A stretch of DNA of 64,000 nt from Pseudoalteromonas gelatinilytica (GTDB lineage: Bacteria > Pseudomonadota > Gammaproteobacteria > Enterobacterales > Alteromonadaceae), in assembly GCF_001641615.1 (NCBI RefSeq), contig NZ_LRRU01000020.1, forward strand, positions 392,525-456,524, in the 5' to 3' direction. Each line of letters begins with the position of its first letter. The stretch's first letter is position 1. The position numbers were made by a program, and so were the translations under genes. Shown in pieces: positions 1-8,891 of this stretch. Under the pieces are notes generated by a model. The model saw only the letters and a list, made by a program, of their open reading frames with translations, did not search any database and was not told the origin of the DNA.

Positions 1-875
1 ATACCGTAGCGGTAATGATCTCTAATGTACTCTTCAATGTAAAAGATAAAGCAACTAAGTAGTTGCTCTACAAGCTCTGGTTTGTCCGATAAATCAGTAT
101 CACACTTCAAAAATGGGTAACCTTTAACCGTAAAGAAGCCTTGTTTAACCGAAATATAAATCTTTATGCCGTGCTCTTGGCACAGAGCACACAATTTATC
201 GGTGTGAGTTCCTTTAAAGTAGCCTTCGGTTTTACTTTTAATACTATGCCAATCATCAAACTCAGGAAAATCCTCGACAGGGTTTTCATGTTGCATTTCA
301 ATTATGCATTTAAGCTCGCCCTTGGTATTTTTAAACAGGTCATTGAGTACATTATCGACCTGAATTGCTTTTGAAATTGAGTGAATAAAAAACACAAAAA
401 AGCCCAGCGAAATTAACCCAAACACCAATGAAAAGAAGATCCCGAGCGATGGGATACCCATATCGCCATCACCAATGGTACGTATGTTTATCAGCATTAA
501 TATGGTGTAGATAATACTGCCAAGATAAAAGCCCAGTACTAATTGGTGCGACTTACGGGTAATAAGCCCCGGTAATACACGCGGTGAAAGGCTGGCACTG
601 GCGCTATTAAGCACCACCATAACCATAGAAAAACTAAAAACGGTTAATGAGATAATACTGCCTGCAAGGGTACTGAGGATGGTTCGGGCATTCTCTTCGC
701 TATCGACCAATAACACGCCAATCAGCTTTTTAAATTCCATTGATAATGATGAATACTCGACCGCTGTGGTAATTAATCCAAATACTAAAAACACCACAGA
801 GAGCATTGATGGGTAAAATCCGATACTACTGATCATTTCGCGGTAGTTATCGGCGATTTTTCTTGGCGTAAACAT
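1..875 (-). CDS. DUF2254 family membrane protein (3' part lies outside the window)
   Basis: The reverse strand is open from an ATG at 875 to the window edge, about 291 codons, with no stop. A ribosome site AAGGAAG lies just upstream of the ATG. The protein starts MFTPRKIADNYREM and has several hydrophobic segments, then SASLSPRVLPGLITRKSHQL and LGFYLGSIIYTIL, the pattern of the DUF2254 predicted membrane proteins. After the last membrane segment comes a soluble part rich in acidic residues. The molecular role of the family is not established. It is divergent from the MAPEG gene. Confidence 0.75.
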   Translation of the reverse strand, partial: MFTPRKIADNYREMISSIGFYPSMLSVVFLVFGLITTAVEYSSLSMEFKKLIGVLLVDSEENARTILSTLAGSIISLTVFSFSMVMVVLNSASASLSPRVLPGLITRKSHQLVLGFYLGSIIYTILMLINIRTIGDGDMGIPSLGIFFSLVFGLISLGFFVFFIHSISKAIQVDNVLNDLFKNTKGELKCIIEMQHENPVEDFPEFDDWHSIKSKTEGYFKGTHTDKLCALCQEHGIKIYISVKQGFFTVKGYPFLKCDTDLSDKPELVEQLLSCFIFYIEEYIRDHYRYG

Positions 876-994
876 GCACTTCCTTAAGAACTGTTAGACA
901 TTAAATATCATACTAAGCTAACCTAACTACTTACTTAACAGCCTAGCAATAAACAGTGCTAAGCGTCTAACTTTAAATAAAAATTGGAAAAACT

Positions 995-1369
995 GTGATT
1001 GTTTCAACGTTTGCTGCCATTTTGGCGATTTTATACATTCAACTTAGCTTTCGTGTCATTAAACTGCGTAAAGCAAAGCGTATTTCACTTGGCGATGGCG
1101 GTGATGCTAGCCTACAAGCGGCTATTCGAACCCATGCAAATTTTATTGAATATGTGCCATTTTCGCTGATTCTGCTATTTTTATTAGAGTACCAAGGTCT
1201 TCCAAGCCATTTTTGCTATATTTTAGGGGCAATGCTGGTTGCTGGCCGTTTTTGTCATAGTTATGCACTCGCTGATAATCTGATGAAATTACGTGTATTA
1301 GGGATGATGCTAACTTTCTTAACAATTTTAATCAGCGCAGTGATGTTATTAGTTACACAGGTATTCTAA
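995..1369 (+). CDS. MAPEG family membrane protein
   Basis: This 124-aa protein is nearly all membrane segments. It has the MAPEG (YecN-like) signature: an N-terminal helix, then RTHANFIEYVPFSLILLFLLE around residues 46-66 and a later Arg-rich turn GRFCHSYAL. The family covers glutathione-linked and related membrane enzymes; the substrate of bacterial members is mostly unknown. The start is a GTG with a weak GGAAA upstream. Only one base separates its stop from the next ATG, so it is probably cotranscribed with the binding-protein gene. Confidence 0.75.
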   Translation: MIVSTFAAILAILYIQLSFRVIKLRKAKRISLGDGGDASLQAAIRTHANFIEYVPFSLILLFLLEYQGLPSHFCYILGAMLVAGRFCHSYALADNLMKLRVLGMMLTFLTILISAVMLLVTQVF

Positions 1370-1370
1370 T

Positions 1371-2273
1371 ATGCTGAAGATTGTTTTTACTTTACTACTT
1401 TTGATATTTTCGGTTTCAGGCGTAGCTGAAGTAAAAACAATCAATGGCAAAAAAGAAGCAGCAATCCCCCCAGCAACACTCAATATTATTTACCCTAAAA
1501 CCATGCCAAGCCTCATCGAGGAAAACTATTACCCATTGCTTGTACTTAAAACGGCATTAAAAAGAAGTGGTTATAAATTCACACTTACACCGGCGGCAGA
1601 AGTGTTAGGGCAAAATCGTGTTTTAAAAGAAATTGAAAAAGGCACGATTGATGTTACCTGGACCATGACAGATAAAGAACGAGAAGAACGTTTATTACCA
1701 ATACGCGTGCCGCTTTTCAAAGGCTTGTTTGGTTGGCGCATGATGTTTATCAATGAGCAAAATCTAGCGCATTTGAGCCAGCTAAAAACCTTAGACGATT
1801 TAAAACATATCTACTTTTTACAAGGGCAAGATTGGCCTGATACCAAAATATTGCGTGATAACGGCTTGGTTGTTTCTACCTCGTTAGATTTAGAGTTTCT
1901 GTTTGTCATGCTCGATAGAGGTCGCGGCGATTTATTTCCTCGTTCTATCCTCGAAATCAAAGACGAATATGCAGTTTTCAAAAACCAGATGCCGCTGGCT
2001 GTACTGCCTCAGTTAATGCTTAAATATAAAAGCCCAATTTATTTTTTCTTTAATAAGAACGACCCTGAAATAGCAAAAGCAGTAAATAAGGGCTTAAAAA
2101 TCATGCGTGAGACGGGGGAGTTTGATGAGCTTTTTTATCAGTACAATGGCGAAATAATTAAAAACGCCCACCTACACGACAAAATTGTTATAGAATTGCG
2201 CAATTATGATTTACCAAGGTTAACCCCAGTCAACGACAAATCGCTGTGGTTATCATTTGATAAGGTGCCATGA
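1371..2273 (+). CDS. Periplasmic substrate-binding protein, type 3 amino-acid-like
   Basis: The 300-aa protein starts with a clear signal peptide (MLKIVFTLLLLIFSVSGVAEV). The body has the two-lobe solute-binding fold pattern: LVLKTALKRSGYKFTLTPA near residues 56-74, then IEKGTIDVTWTMT and a C-terminal NKGLKIMRETGEFDELFYQY stretch typical of SBP_bac_3 proteins. No permease or ATPase gene is adjacent, so it may be a stand-alone sensor or binding protein. Its stop overlaps the next start by 4 bp. Confidence 0.7.
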   Translation: MLKIVFTLLLLIFSVSGVAEVKTINGKKEAAIPPATLNIIYPKTMPSLIEENYYPLLVLKTALKRSGYKFTLTPAAEVLGQNRVLKEIEKGTIDVTWTMTDKEREERLLPIRVPLFKGLFGWRMMFINEQNLAHLSQLKTLDDLKHIYFLQGQDWPDTKILRDNGLVVSTSLDLEFLFVMLDRGRGDLFPRSILEIKDEYAVFKNQMPLAVLPQLMLKYKSPIYFFFNKNDPEIAKAVNKGLKIMRETGEFDELFYQYNGEIIKNAHLHDKIVIELRNYDLPRLTPVNDKSLWLSFDKVP

Positions 2274-2902
2274 GCTCTAAAATTTTTATAATCGGTTTAC
2301 CACGAACCGGCACAACCAGTATCTGTAACAGCTTTTTACAACTCGGATATAAAACCGCCCACACAGCCTATACCCAACAAGCAATTACAACTGCAGACGT
2401 TATTGCCGATACCCCGGTATTTAGTGAATACGCCTTACTTGATAAGCACTTTGCAAATAGCCGCTTTATCAACCTTGAGCGCGATTTACCTAAGTGGCTA
2501 CCATCGATTAGGCAATTATTAGCACGTATGCATACTAATTTAATGCGCCCAGATGGTGGCTTTAATAGCCATTTAAAACGCTGTTATCTAGATGTATTTG
2601 GCCATTATAGCTTGGCAGAGATAGAATCTGATGAATATCTAACAGCGTGTTATCAGCGTCACCAACAGCAAGTGAAAGATTACTTTAAAGGCCGTGAAGA
2701 GCAGCTATTAACTCTTGATGTAGCCGATCCAAACAGTCCGCAATTACTTCAACAATTTTTAAACACTCAGCAACCAATTAACTTTAAACAGCTCAATATG
2801 GGCGGTAAGGTCACAGCGTGGAATGACATAAAGCATCCAGATAAAGTGTCATCAACCAGAAGTGGTAAAATTGATAAATCTCTTGGTTATAATCACACGT
2901 AA
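2270..2902 (+). CDS. Sulfotransferase-like protein
   Basis: A 210-aa protein opening with IFIIGLPRTGTTSICNSF, the 5'-phosphosulfate-binding loop of the PAPS-dependent sulfotransferase superfamily. It continues with a segment DTPVFSEYALLDKHFANSRFI, as in the short Sulfotransfer_4 type found in marine bacteria. The acceptor is unknown. It starts in a 4-bp overlap with the binding protein and so likely forms a three-gene unit from 995. It is short for a sulfotransferase but seems complete. Confidence 0.65.
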   Translation: MSSKIFIIGLPRTGTTSICNSFLQLGYKTAHTAYTQQAITTADVIADTPVFSEYALLDKHFANSRFINLERDLPKWLPSIRQLLARMHTNLMRPDGGFNSHLKRCYLDVFGHYSLAEIESDEYLTACYQRHQQQVKDYFKGREEQLLTLDVADPNSPQLLQQFLNTQQPINFKQLNMGGKVTAWNDIKHPDKVSSTRSGKIDKSLGYNHT

Positions 2903-2947
2903 AATACGGTAAAATCGCCGCCATTATAAGTTAAGTTGTTCCTTATC

Positions 2948-3520
2948 ATGTTTGAATTGAAATACCACACGCCATTTGAATGGACAGAAGGTGTCTTAGC
3001 TGACTTCGATACCTTTTTACAAGATCATGCTGCAGCAGAGAAAAAAGCCTCTGGTATGGCTATGTCTATGCTTTCTCATTACCCAGACCGCCGTAAGCTT
3101 GTTAGAGCCATGACAGACCTAGCACTGGAAGAAATGATCCACTTTAAACAAGTTTTAAAGCTATTAATGGAACGTGATGTATCACTTGGAAATGACCAAA
3201 AAGATCCTTACATCAAACAAATTCGTGCGGTATTTAGAAATGGCCGTGATGAATTTTTAATGGACCGCTTATTAGTGGCAGGCGTTATTGAAGCACGCGG
3301 ACACGAGCGTTTCTCGCTTGTCGCAGAAGCTTTACCTGCAGGTAAAGAAAAAGAGTTTTATGTCGCGATTGCAAAATCAGAAGAAAAACATAAAAACTTA
3401 TTCGTTGAACTAGCCTACGAGTATTTCGATAAGCAAGAGGTTGATGCACGCCTAGAAGAAATCCTCATCGCAGAAGCCGAAATCTGTAAAAATATTCCAT
3501 TTACAGCAGCGCTTCACTAG
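2948..3520 (+). CDS. miaE: tRNA-(ms2io6A)-hydroxylase
   Basis: MiaE hydroxylates the 2-methylthio-N6-isopentenyl group on A37 of tRNA using a non-haem diiron centre. The 190-aa protein shows the ferritin-like helical bundle with metal ligands: HAAAEKKASGMAM near residue 27, LALEEMIHFKQVL near residue 60, then EARGHERFSLV and AKSEEKHKNLF. I chose the ATG at 2948 over an in-frame TTG 12 bases upstream because MFELKYHTPFEW matches the usual N-terminus; neither has a strong ribosome site. A hairpin follows the stop. Confidence 0.9.
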   Translation: MFELKYHTPFEWTEGVLADFDTFLQDHAAAEKKASGMAMSMLSHYPDRRKLVRAMTDLALEEMIHFKQVLKLLMERDVSLGNDQKDPYIKQIRAVFRNGRDEFLMDRLLVAGVIEARGHERFSLVAEALPAGKEKEFYVAIAKSEEKHKNLFVELAYEYFDKQEVDARLEEILIAEAEICKNIPFTAALH

Positions 3521-3529
3521 CTGTAGTTC

Positions 3530-3561
3530 TTGTGTATTAGGCCTTTTGGCTTAATACACAA
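3530..3561 (+). terminator. Hairpin after miaE, probable terminator
   Basis: TTGTGTATTAGGCC at 3530-3543 pairs with GGCTTAATACACAA at 3548-3561 around a TTTT loop, 13 of 14 bases matched. The run after it (ATTAAAGG) has few T residues, so efficiency is uncertain. Confidence 0.55.
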
Positions 3562-3717
3562 ATTAAAGGTTCCGCTCTAAAGCAGTAAATTAGGGACTAA
3601 AAACAATAATTAAGTATTTTGAGAATAGTTTCGACAATCCTAATTGATTAAATAAACAGCATACATTCATCTTTCTCTCCTATAGTTAAATTAGTACCTA
3701 ACTGTGAGGAATAGAGC

Positions 3718-4089
3718 ATGAAATGGATGATGACTCTCACGACGTTGTCGTTAATAGGGATTGTAATTACCGGTAATTCAATTTACACCGAAGTGAAACT
3801 TTTCCGCTCCAACGATAAACCTACCGAAATAACCGCCAGTATGTATCGCTCGCTTATTTGGCATAGTGATATTTATAAAGATGATCAGTTTTTAAATACC
3901 GCACAAAGCTACTTTAGCGATGGCAAAATTGATACCCGTGAGTACAGTAAACTAACAAGTTTAGCGAGTAAAATTGCTGGCCCAATTATCTACATTCAAG
4001 AGACTGATGAGCAATTGTGGCACGCAAGGCTTACCTACAAAAAGTACCTTGAAGAGCAAACAGTCGAACGACTGGCAAGTTTACATTGA
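3718..4089 (+). CDS. Small exported or membrane-anchored protein, unknown function
   Basis: A 123-aa protein with one N-terminal hydrophobic segment (residues about 5-20), followed by a mostly charged helical part. The ribosome site GAGGAA is well placed before the ATG. I do not recognise a family. Its last 9 bases overlap the convergent phosphatase gene, so the two 3' ends share DNA. Confidence 0.55.
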   Translation: MKWMMTLTTLSLIGIVITGNSIYTEVKLFRSNDKPTEITASMYRSLIWHSDIYKDDQFLNTAQSYFSDGKIDTREYSKLTSLASKIAGPIIYIQETDEQLWHARLTYKKYLEEQTVERLASLH

Positions 4090-4788
4090 TGAAAACTGCT
4101 TGATCAGCGTGCTAAGCTCAACAATTGTGGGCTTACCGCTGAGATAATTGGTATCAAGATGATAAGTATTGCCAAGCCAATAGGGCTTTTTGGTCGTGTT
4201 ATGGCCATGCACCGAAAAATCGATACTAGGGTTTATTACCGGCTTTTTCGCTTTGGTTAAGCTTCTATCCCAAAGTAAAGCGCCAATCGCTTGTTGTATA
4301 TCTTGTGCAGGGTTTTGCCAATCCCAATCAGCACAGGTGGTATGTGATAAACCAATTCTTAATGTTCCGTATTCAACATAGTAAGAAAGCGGGCAGTTAA
4401 GTAGCTGCTTACAGGCAAACGCGAGCTCTTCATTGGTTGCTTCTAGATGCCAGCGGCCGCCATTCTCAACCCATAAACGGTAGTAACCTTTATCCTTTGC
4501 AAGTAAAGACTCAAGTAACATATGCTCGTGGTTCCCAAGGCACATATGAACACCAAGCTCTTGAAAACGCGCAAGTAACGCAATGCTGTGCTCACCCCGG
4601 TCAATCACATCACCCAATGAAAACAAGATATCTTCGCTGGGGTTAAAAGTAACAGAGCTGAGTGCTTGTTCAAATTTAGTTAAATCTGCATCTAAATCGC
4701 CAATAACAAATACACGTTTGCTTTGTTCAAGTTGCATCTTAACTTGAATGGGTTTTTGTGAGGCAAGTGGGCTTTTAACTATATTCAA
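4081..4788 (-). CDS. PPP-family metallophosphatase
   Basis: This 235-aa enzyme belongs to the PPP/calcineurin-like group of the phage-lambda type, which removes phosphate from Ser/Thr or Tyr residues or small substrates with two metal ions. The motifs in order are GDLDAD (residue 31; the usual form is GDxHG), GDVIDRG (58), GNHEHM (85) and VHGHN (near 195). In the first motif Asp stands where the family usually has His. No partner kinase is adjacent, so its target is unknown. Confidence 0.8.
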   Translation of the reverse strand: MNIVKSPLASQKPIQVKMQLEQSKRVFVIGDLDADLTKFEQALSSVTFNPSEDILFSLGDVIDRGEHSIALLARFQELGVHMCLGNHEHMLLESLLAKDKGYYRLWVENGGRWHLEATNEELAFACKQLLNCPLSYYVEYGTLRIGLSHTTCADWDWQNPAQDIQQAIGALLWDRSLTKAKKPVINPSIDFSVHGHNTTKKPYWLGNTYHLDTNYLSGKPTIVELSTLIKQFSSM

Positions 4789-5033
4789 AATACATTCCTT
4801 TAAGCAGCGTGTAGCTCAAGACTATCATAACTCGTTGCTATTTGAGCACTGGGTGGTTATTATCTAGCCTCACTTTTTAGGAGTTACCGCCAACATGAAC
4901 AACTAAACCTGTTATCCAATTTCATTTTTATCTTTTTGGACTAACAGGGTTAGTAGGCGTTGCTCACTATCACTTTTATTATGTTACATCTCGTGTGATC
5001 ACACGCTTATGCCCCTGTCATACAGGAGGCACT

Positions 5034-6611
5034 ATGCCACAACTTCAAGCTTTTAATTTATGCTATCAACATGGCAATGGCGATGTTGTATTTAACGACC
5101 TTTCATTTTCACTCACAGCTAAAATCACCGCATTAGTTGGCAGGAACGGCTGCGGTAAAACTATATTAGCGTTAATACTTGCTAAGCAAAGAGAGCCAAG
5201 CTCTGGTACGGTTGTTTGTAATTCAACCCTCGGTTTATACCGACAAATGAACGATGTAAATCAGGCTGATAACCTAACAATTGCAGAGACTATTGGGCTA
5301 GAGCCTGTGTTTAAATCCCTTGATGCTATAAACCAAGGGCAAGTTACAGAGCAAAACTTAACATTGCTTGAAGGTAATTGGGACTTAGCAGAGCGCTTTA
5401 ATGCAGAACTTGTAAGGCTTGGCGTAAATAGCAAAACCCCTTGCTCACTAAGCAAATATTTAAGTGGCGGTCAGCTTAGCCAATTAAAGCTTTGGGCACT
5501 ATTTACCTGCATAAAGCCCGATATTTTAATACTGGATGAGCCATCAAACCACCTAGATGCAAAAGGTAAAAGCTGGCTTATAAAGCAAATACACAACTTT
5601 AAAGGGCAATTATTACTAATAAGTCACGATCAAGAATTATTAGAGCAGGCCCATGAAGTTTGGGAGCTCACAACCCTTGGGTTAACACAATATGGTATAC
5701 ATTTCCCTGAATACCAAGCACAAAAGCAGCAGCAAGTTGCTGCGCTTGAAAACAAATTAAACTACGTTGTTAAACAACAAAGTAAGCTCAAGGCAGCAGA
5801 GCAACTACAAAAGCAAAAAAAACAAAAACGAGCAAGTCAGGGCGCAGCACTCAGAAAATCAGGCAGCCAACCTAAAGTGCTGATGGATGCTAAAAAAGAT
5901 AAAGCCAGCGCCAATTTATCATCACAAATCAAAAATACCGCTAAGCGAGAGGGTGAACTCACTCGAAATAAACATGAGCTTTCTAGCCAGCTTGAACAAA
6001 CTAAAGCGCAGCAATTTTACTTAGCGCAATCAAATGAAGCTAAGCACCAAAAAGTACTTACCCTGGAGGAGGTTGTAATAGCTCACGGCACACAAAAACC
6101 GTTTAGTTTTCAGGTATTCAGTGATGATAAAATTCATTTAGCGGGCGCAAATGGTACTGGTAAATCAACCTTACTCAAAACCCTGAACTACGACATACCA
6201 GTAAAAGCAGGGCAGTTACATTGCAATCAAGCACTCTATTATTTAGACCAACATTTTACATTAATAAACAACGAGTTAACCCTGCTTGAAAACGTGATGA
6301 CTTACTGTAAAAACCTAGATGAAAGCATCGCACGTACTCTACTTGCCAGTATTGGTTTTAGAAAAGACGCTGTTTTTAAATATGCCGCACTTTTAAGTGG
6401 TGGAGAAAAAATGAAGCTCGCCATGTGTATCGTCAGTAATATTGAAAGCACCGCACTTTTGTTACTCGATGAGCCCGATAATCATCTCGACCTAGAATCA
6501 AAACAGCTCTTGGCTCATTCATTACAGGGTTTCAAAGGCGGGTTTATACTCGTAAGCCATGATAAATACTTTGTAGAAAGCATCGGCTGTAATAAAGAAA
6601 TTGTATTATAA
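5034..6611 (+). CDS. ABC-F family ATPase
   Basis: Two ABC ATPase domains with no membrane part, as in ribosome-associated ABC-F proteins. Domain 1 has Walker A GRNGCGKT, signature LSGGQLSQLK and Walker B LILDEPSNHLD. A Lys/Gln-rich linker (near residues 225-335) joins it to domain 2, with GANGTGKST, LSGGEKMKLAM and LLLLDEPDNHLD. I start it at 5034 because AGGAGG sits at 5024-5029; an upstream GTG at 4995 has no such site. The 525-aa length is typical. The sub-family (translation factor or antibiotic protection) cannot be decided here. Confidence 0.85.
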   Translation: MPQLQAFNLCYQHGNGDVVFNDLSFSLTAKITALVGRNGCGKTILALILAKQREPSSGTVVCNSTLGLYRQMNDVNQADNLTIAETIGLEPVFKSLDAINQGQVTEQNLTLLEGNWDLAERFNAELVRLGVNSKTPCSLSKYLSGGQLSQLKLWALFTCIKPDILILDEPSNHLDAKGKSWLIKQIHNFKGQLLLISHDQELLEQAHEVWELTTLGLTQYGIHFPEYQAQKQQQVAALENKLNYVVKQQSKLKAAEQLQKQKKQKRASQGAALRKSGSQPKVLMDAKKDKASANLSSQIKNTAKREGELTRNKHELSSQLEQTKAQQFYLAQSNEAKHQKVLTLEEVVIAHGTQKPFSFQVFSDDKIHLAGANGTGKSTLLKTLNYDIPVKAGQLHCNQALYYLDQHFTLINNELTLLENVMTYCKNLDESIARTLLASIGFRKDAVFKYAALLSGGEKMKLAMCIVSNIESTALLLLDEPDNHLDLESKQLLAHSLQGFKGGFILVSHDKYFVESIGCNKEIVL

Positions 6612-6833
6612 AATAGCCATTTATAAATAAGCGTGCTAGGGTGGTTGTAGGTACTATATACCAACCCGCAATAATACTTAATCATTATAAGGGATTAAAC
6701 CTGTCGCTATTTGCGTTAAAAATTTCTGATTTAGAACAACTAAATAACGAAATTTTTGCCTTGCTATCAACGAGGTTTTATTGCCTCAAAATAGACTACT
6801 TAATTAAGCGAATTGGTATTACAAGGAATGACT

Positions 6834-7214
6834 ATGAATTTTACAGCCGCTTACCGCATTTTTACTGCTTTATTCATGCTGATAGTAACCATAGGTTTAG
6901 GCATGACGCTGAATGATTTTACCTCGGTGATCTACGTGTTCGTGCCGTTATTACTGATGCTAGTCAGTTCATTTATCCCATTTTTTAAACAGCGAAAACT
7001 GCGTTTAATACTGTTTGCAGCCCCAATCGTTATTCTTTACTGCTTTGGTTTTTACCCATGGCTTACAAATTACCAAGATGTCGCCGTTTCATCATCTACC
7101 TCAACCCTCGATTTTATCATCATCCCAGTTTGGGCTACCTTATATGGCGCTGGATTTGTGGTATTGCATGAAATAGCGCTGGGTGTTGCTAGGGCGTTTA
7201 ATTGGGGGAAGTGA
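6834..7214 (+). CDS. Small four-helix membrane protein, unknown function
   Basis: A 126-aa protein made almost wholly of hydrophobic segments, starting MNFTAAYRIFTALFML. AAGGA lies 6 bases before the ATG at 6834, which makes it better than the in-frame upstream starts. I see no family motif. It has its own 220-bp upstream gap, so it is probably transcribed alone. Confidence 0.6.
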   Translation: MNFTAAYRIFTALFMLIVTIGLGMTLNDFTSVIYVFVPLLLMLVSSFIPFFKQRKLRLILFAAPIVILYCFGFYPWLTNYQDVAVSSSTSTLDFIIIPVWATLYGAGFVVLHEIALGVARAFNWGK

Positions 7215-7309
7215 AATCGTAGGCTGGCTAAAGATAGCGGGGCGGCTTTAGGTTTGAATCTATTCCATTAAATTAACTAATTATAACTACTAATGATTTG
7301 AAACTTAGT

Positions 7310-8176
7310 TCAAACATTTAAAGTAATATGCTCTTTTCTCTCATCAAAGTACTTGTCTGTAAATTCACTAAATTTTTTATTTAACTCGTTTGTAAGTTGA
7401 ATGCTGTTAGTAGCACCATGAAAATTTACCAACATTAAGATTAAATCGTGACAATTTTGAATATGTATAAAGATTTCACGTTCTTGTGAGATTTTTGTCG
7501 AAACAATCAAACCAGGGATTTCTAATGTACAAAAGAACTCTTCTTTTAAAAAAAATAGTTTAAGGCTTTCGGTTGGTTCACCGTATTCATTCGTTTTGGT
7601 AAAGACTCCATTTAAACCAACGTTCTTTTCATGCTTTATGAAGTTATAAAAATTACTAACGTAACTCTTAAAAGCCTCGTCAATTATTGAAATATCAACT
7701 TCGTTCACATTCTTGTTTATTGAAGAATGAGGAAACATCTTTTTGTACAAAACTTCAGGTTTAATAGTAATTTCACTTGATGCAAATCGAGCATTTATTG
7801 CTTCACAATGCTCGAAGAAATATTTGTAGTGGTTATAAAAATTATTTGCCATATTATTTTGTTCGACTAACCGGTTGCTCTTGGCTTTTTGCTTCGATGA
7901 ATGAAATCTATTGATCATAACAGCTAAGGTAACTGGTATTGTAAGAAGAGTAATTGGGAATGCGTAATAATTAATAAAAGAAGCAAGTGACTCTGATGAT
8001 ACATGAGGATTGAAAAGGCCATCTATAATGAGGTCTTGAGTTAAAGAAAAAAACAACCAAAAAATAAAACCAAATGGAACTAGTACAACAATCCAGAAAA
8101 TTCGGTTTTCATGAAGGGCAATATCTTCATCAATACGAATAAAATCTAATATCCAATCCCAAAACTTTTTTAACAT
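7310..8176 (-). CDS. Two-helix membrane protein with cytoplasmic domain, unknown function
   Basis: A 288-aa protein with two membrane helices (about residues 26-48 and 66-90), then a long soluble part containing NNMANNFYNHYKYFFEHCEAI. Bacterial proteins of this shape are often annotated only as hypothetical. Base use is more AT-rich than in its neighbours, which hints at acquisition. It lies outside the phage end at 8370, so I assign it to the host. It is the last gene before the insertion site. Confidence 0.55.
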   Translation of the reverse strand: MLKKFWDWILDFIRIDEDIALHENRIFWIVVLVPFGFIFWLFFSLTQDLIIDGLFNPHVSSESLASFINYYAFPITLLTIPVTLAVMINRFHSSKQKAKSNRLVEQNNMANNFYNHYKYFFEHCEAINARFASSEITIKPEVLYKKMFPHSSINKNVNEVDISIIDEAFKSYVSNFYNFIKHEKNVGLNGVFTKTNEYGEPTESLKLFFLKEEFFCTLEIPGLIVSTKISQEREIFIHIQNCHDLILMLVNFHGATNSIQLTNELNKKFSEFTDKYFDERKEHITLNV

Positions 8177-8364
8177 ACGAGCTTTAAATCCTTTAAAGTA
8201 TTATTACTCCTTACTATATTCAAAAATATACAAACAACCAAGGTGCGGTAGTGAAATTAAATTTTTAGGTTGCCACGTTTAGAAATGAGCAGTTCATAAA
8301 AAGCTATAAATTCGTGAAAACCCAAATTAAGCAAAAAGGGGTTAAAAAACCTTAAAATCTAACG

Positions 8365-8369
8365 ACTAA
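8365..8369. repeat. Left copy of the 5-bp target duplication (ACTAA)
   Basis: ACTAA directly precedes the TGTAAG terminus at 8370 and recurs directly after the TTACA terminus at 51465. Five base pairs is the duplication length made by Mu-type transposases. The preceding host spacer (8177-8364) holds no gene that I can see. Confidence 0.85.
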
Positions 8370-8416
8370 TGTAAGCCGCCGATTGATTTTAGAAAAAAAG
8401 ACGCAAGATTTTAGAA
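8370..8416. promoter_or_regulatory. Left phage end with transposase-binding sites
   Basis: Starts TGTAAG. GATTTTAGAA occurs at 8385-8394 and again at 8407-8416, 22 bp apart, the spacing of adjacent MuA-binding sites. The right end read inward shows TGTAAG, then TTCTAGAA with its TAGAA at the same distance (21-25). Confidence 0.8.
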
Positions 8417-8474
8417 TTGCTCAATTATGTTAAATAGGCTTACGTTTATTTGTTTGAGTGTAATGATTGGTATC

Positions 8475-8513
8475 TTTAAAGCTTCTTTAAACAATGTTTA
8501 AATGAGCTTTAAA
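8475..8513. repeat. TTTAAA iteron array A (left subterminal)
   Basis: Four TTTAAA boxes start at 8475, 8486, 8497 and 8508, exactly 11 bp apart. A fifth box follows at 8523, out of step. The array is about 105 bp inside the left end and downstream of the last leftward gene. Confidence 0.85.
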
Positions 8514-8523
8514 GATCTAAGGT

Positions 8524-8853
8524 TTAAACCGATTTAATAACTTTACTTTCCCATTTAAATGCTCGTCTGCAATGTTCCTTTCCATCAAATGGTTTTGCTA
8601 ATAAGTCTATAAAACGCATTTGGTAGTAATATCTTTTATCATTTCTGAGTCTGTAACTTCTTGCTGAGATAGATTCAAGTCGCGTTCCGTGGCAAAGGCT
8701 GCAAATAAAAATATCTAAACTATAAAGGCAATTGAATGCCCAGTTGTTACCGAATAAAGCAGGGAAAGATAAAACGATAAAAGGGGTTATTAATAGTATT
8801 CCGCATAATAGATAGCAAAGTAGGGTTCTTAAAGTTTTAAGCACGTTAGACAT
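8524..8853 (-). CDS. Small phage membrane protein at the tail end of the structural arm
   Basis: 109 aa with one strong hydrophobic segment (about residues 10-35). The following segment CHGTRLESISARSYRLRND and the C-terminal EHCRRAFKWE resemble a short conserved protein often seen beside tail fibre genes of siphophages, of unknown function. GGAGG lies 5 bases before the ATG at 8853, so I use that start rather than the ATG four codons upstream. A terminator separates it from the previous gene, so it may have separate or reduced expression. Confidence 0.6.
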   Translation of the reverse strand: MSNVLKTLRTLLCYLLCGILLITPFIVLSFPALFGNNWAFNCLYSLDIFICSLCHGTRLESISARSYRLRNDKRYYYQMRFIDLLAKPFDGKEHCRRAFKWESKVIKSV

Positions 8854-8863
8854 AGTTGCCTCC

Positions 8864-8889
8864 AATAAAAAGGGGCTATAAAGCCCCTT
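8864..8889 (-). terminator. Intrinsic terminator after the tail assembly gene
   Basis: Read leftward, AAGGGGCT (8889-8882) pairs with AGCCCCTT (8877-8870) around a 4-base loop, followed by a T-rich run. It lies between the stop of the gene ending at 8892 and the start of the last gene. Confidence 0.8.
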
Positions 8890-8891
8890 GG

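Noticed and set aside
6641..6916. Open frame of 91 codons ahead of the small membrane protein
   Set aside because: It overlaps the better gene at 6834 in another frame and has no ribosome site or family pattern.
7310..8176. Gene as phage cargo
   Set aside because: It lies outside the target duplication at 8365-8369, so it belongs to the host despite its AT-rich sequence.
8183..8197. Two TTTAAA boxes in host DNA
   Set aside because: They are 9 bp apart and only two, so they do not fit the 11-bp arrays. A pair at 29688/29699 inside a coding region is also likely chance.
8271..8290. Alternative left phage end starting TGCCACGTTTAGAA
   Set aside because: ACGTTTAGAA also occurs inverted near 51272, but no 5-bp duplication or matching terminus fits. 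The 8370/51465 pair fits all tests.
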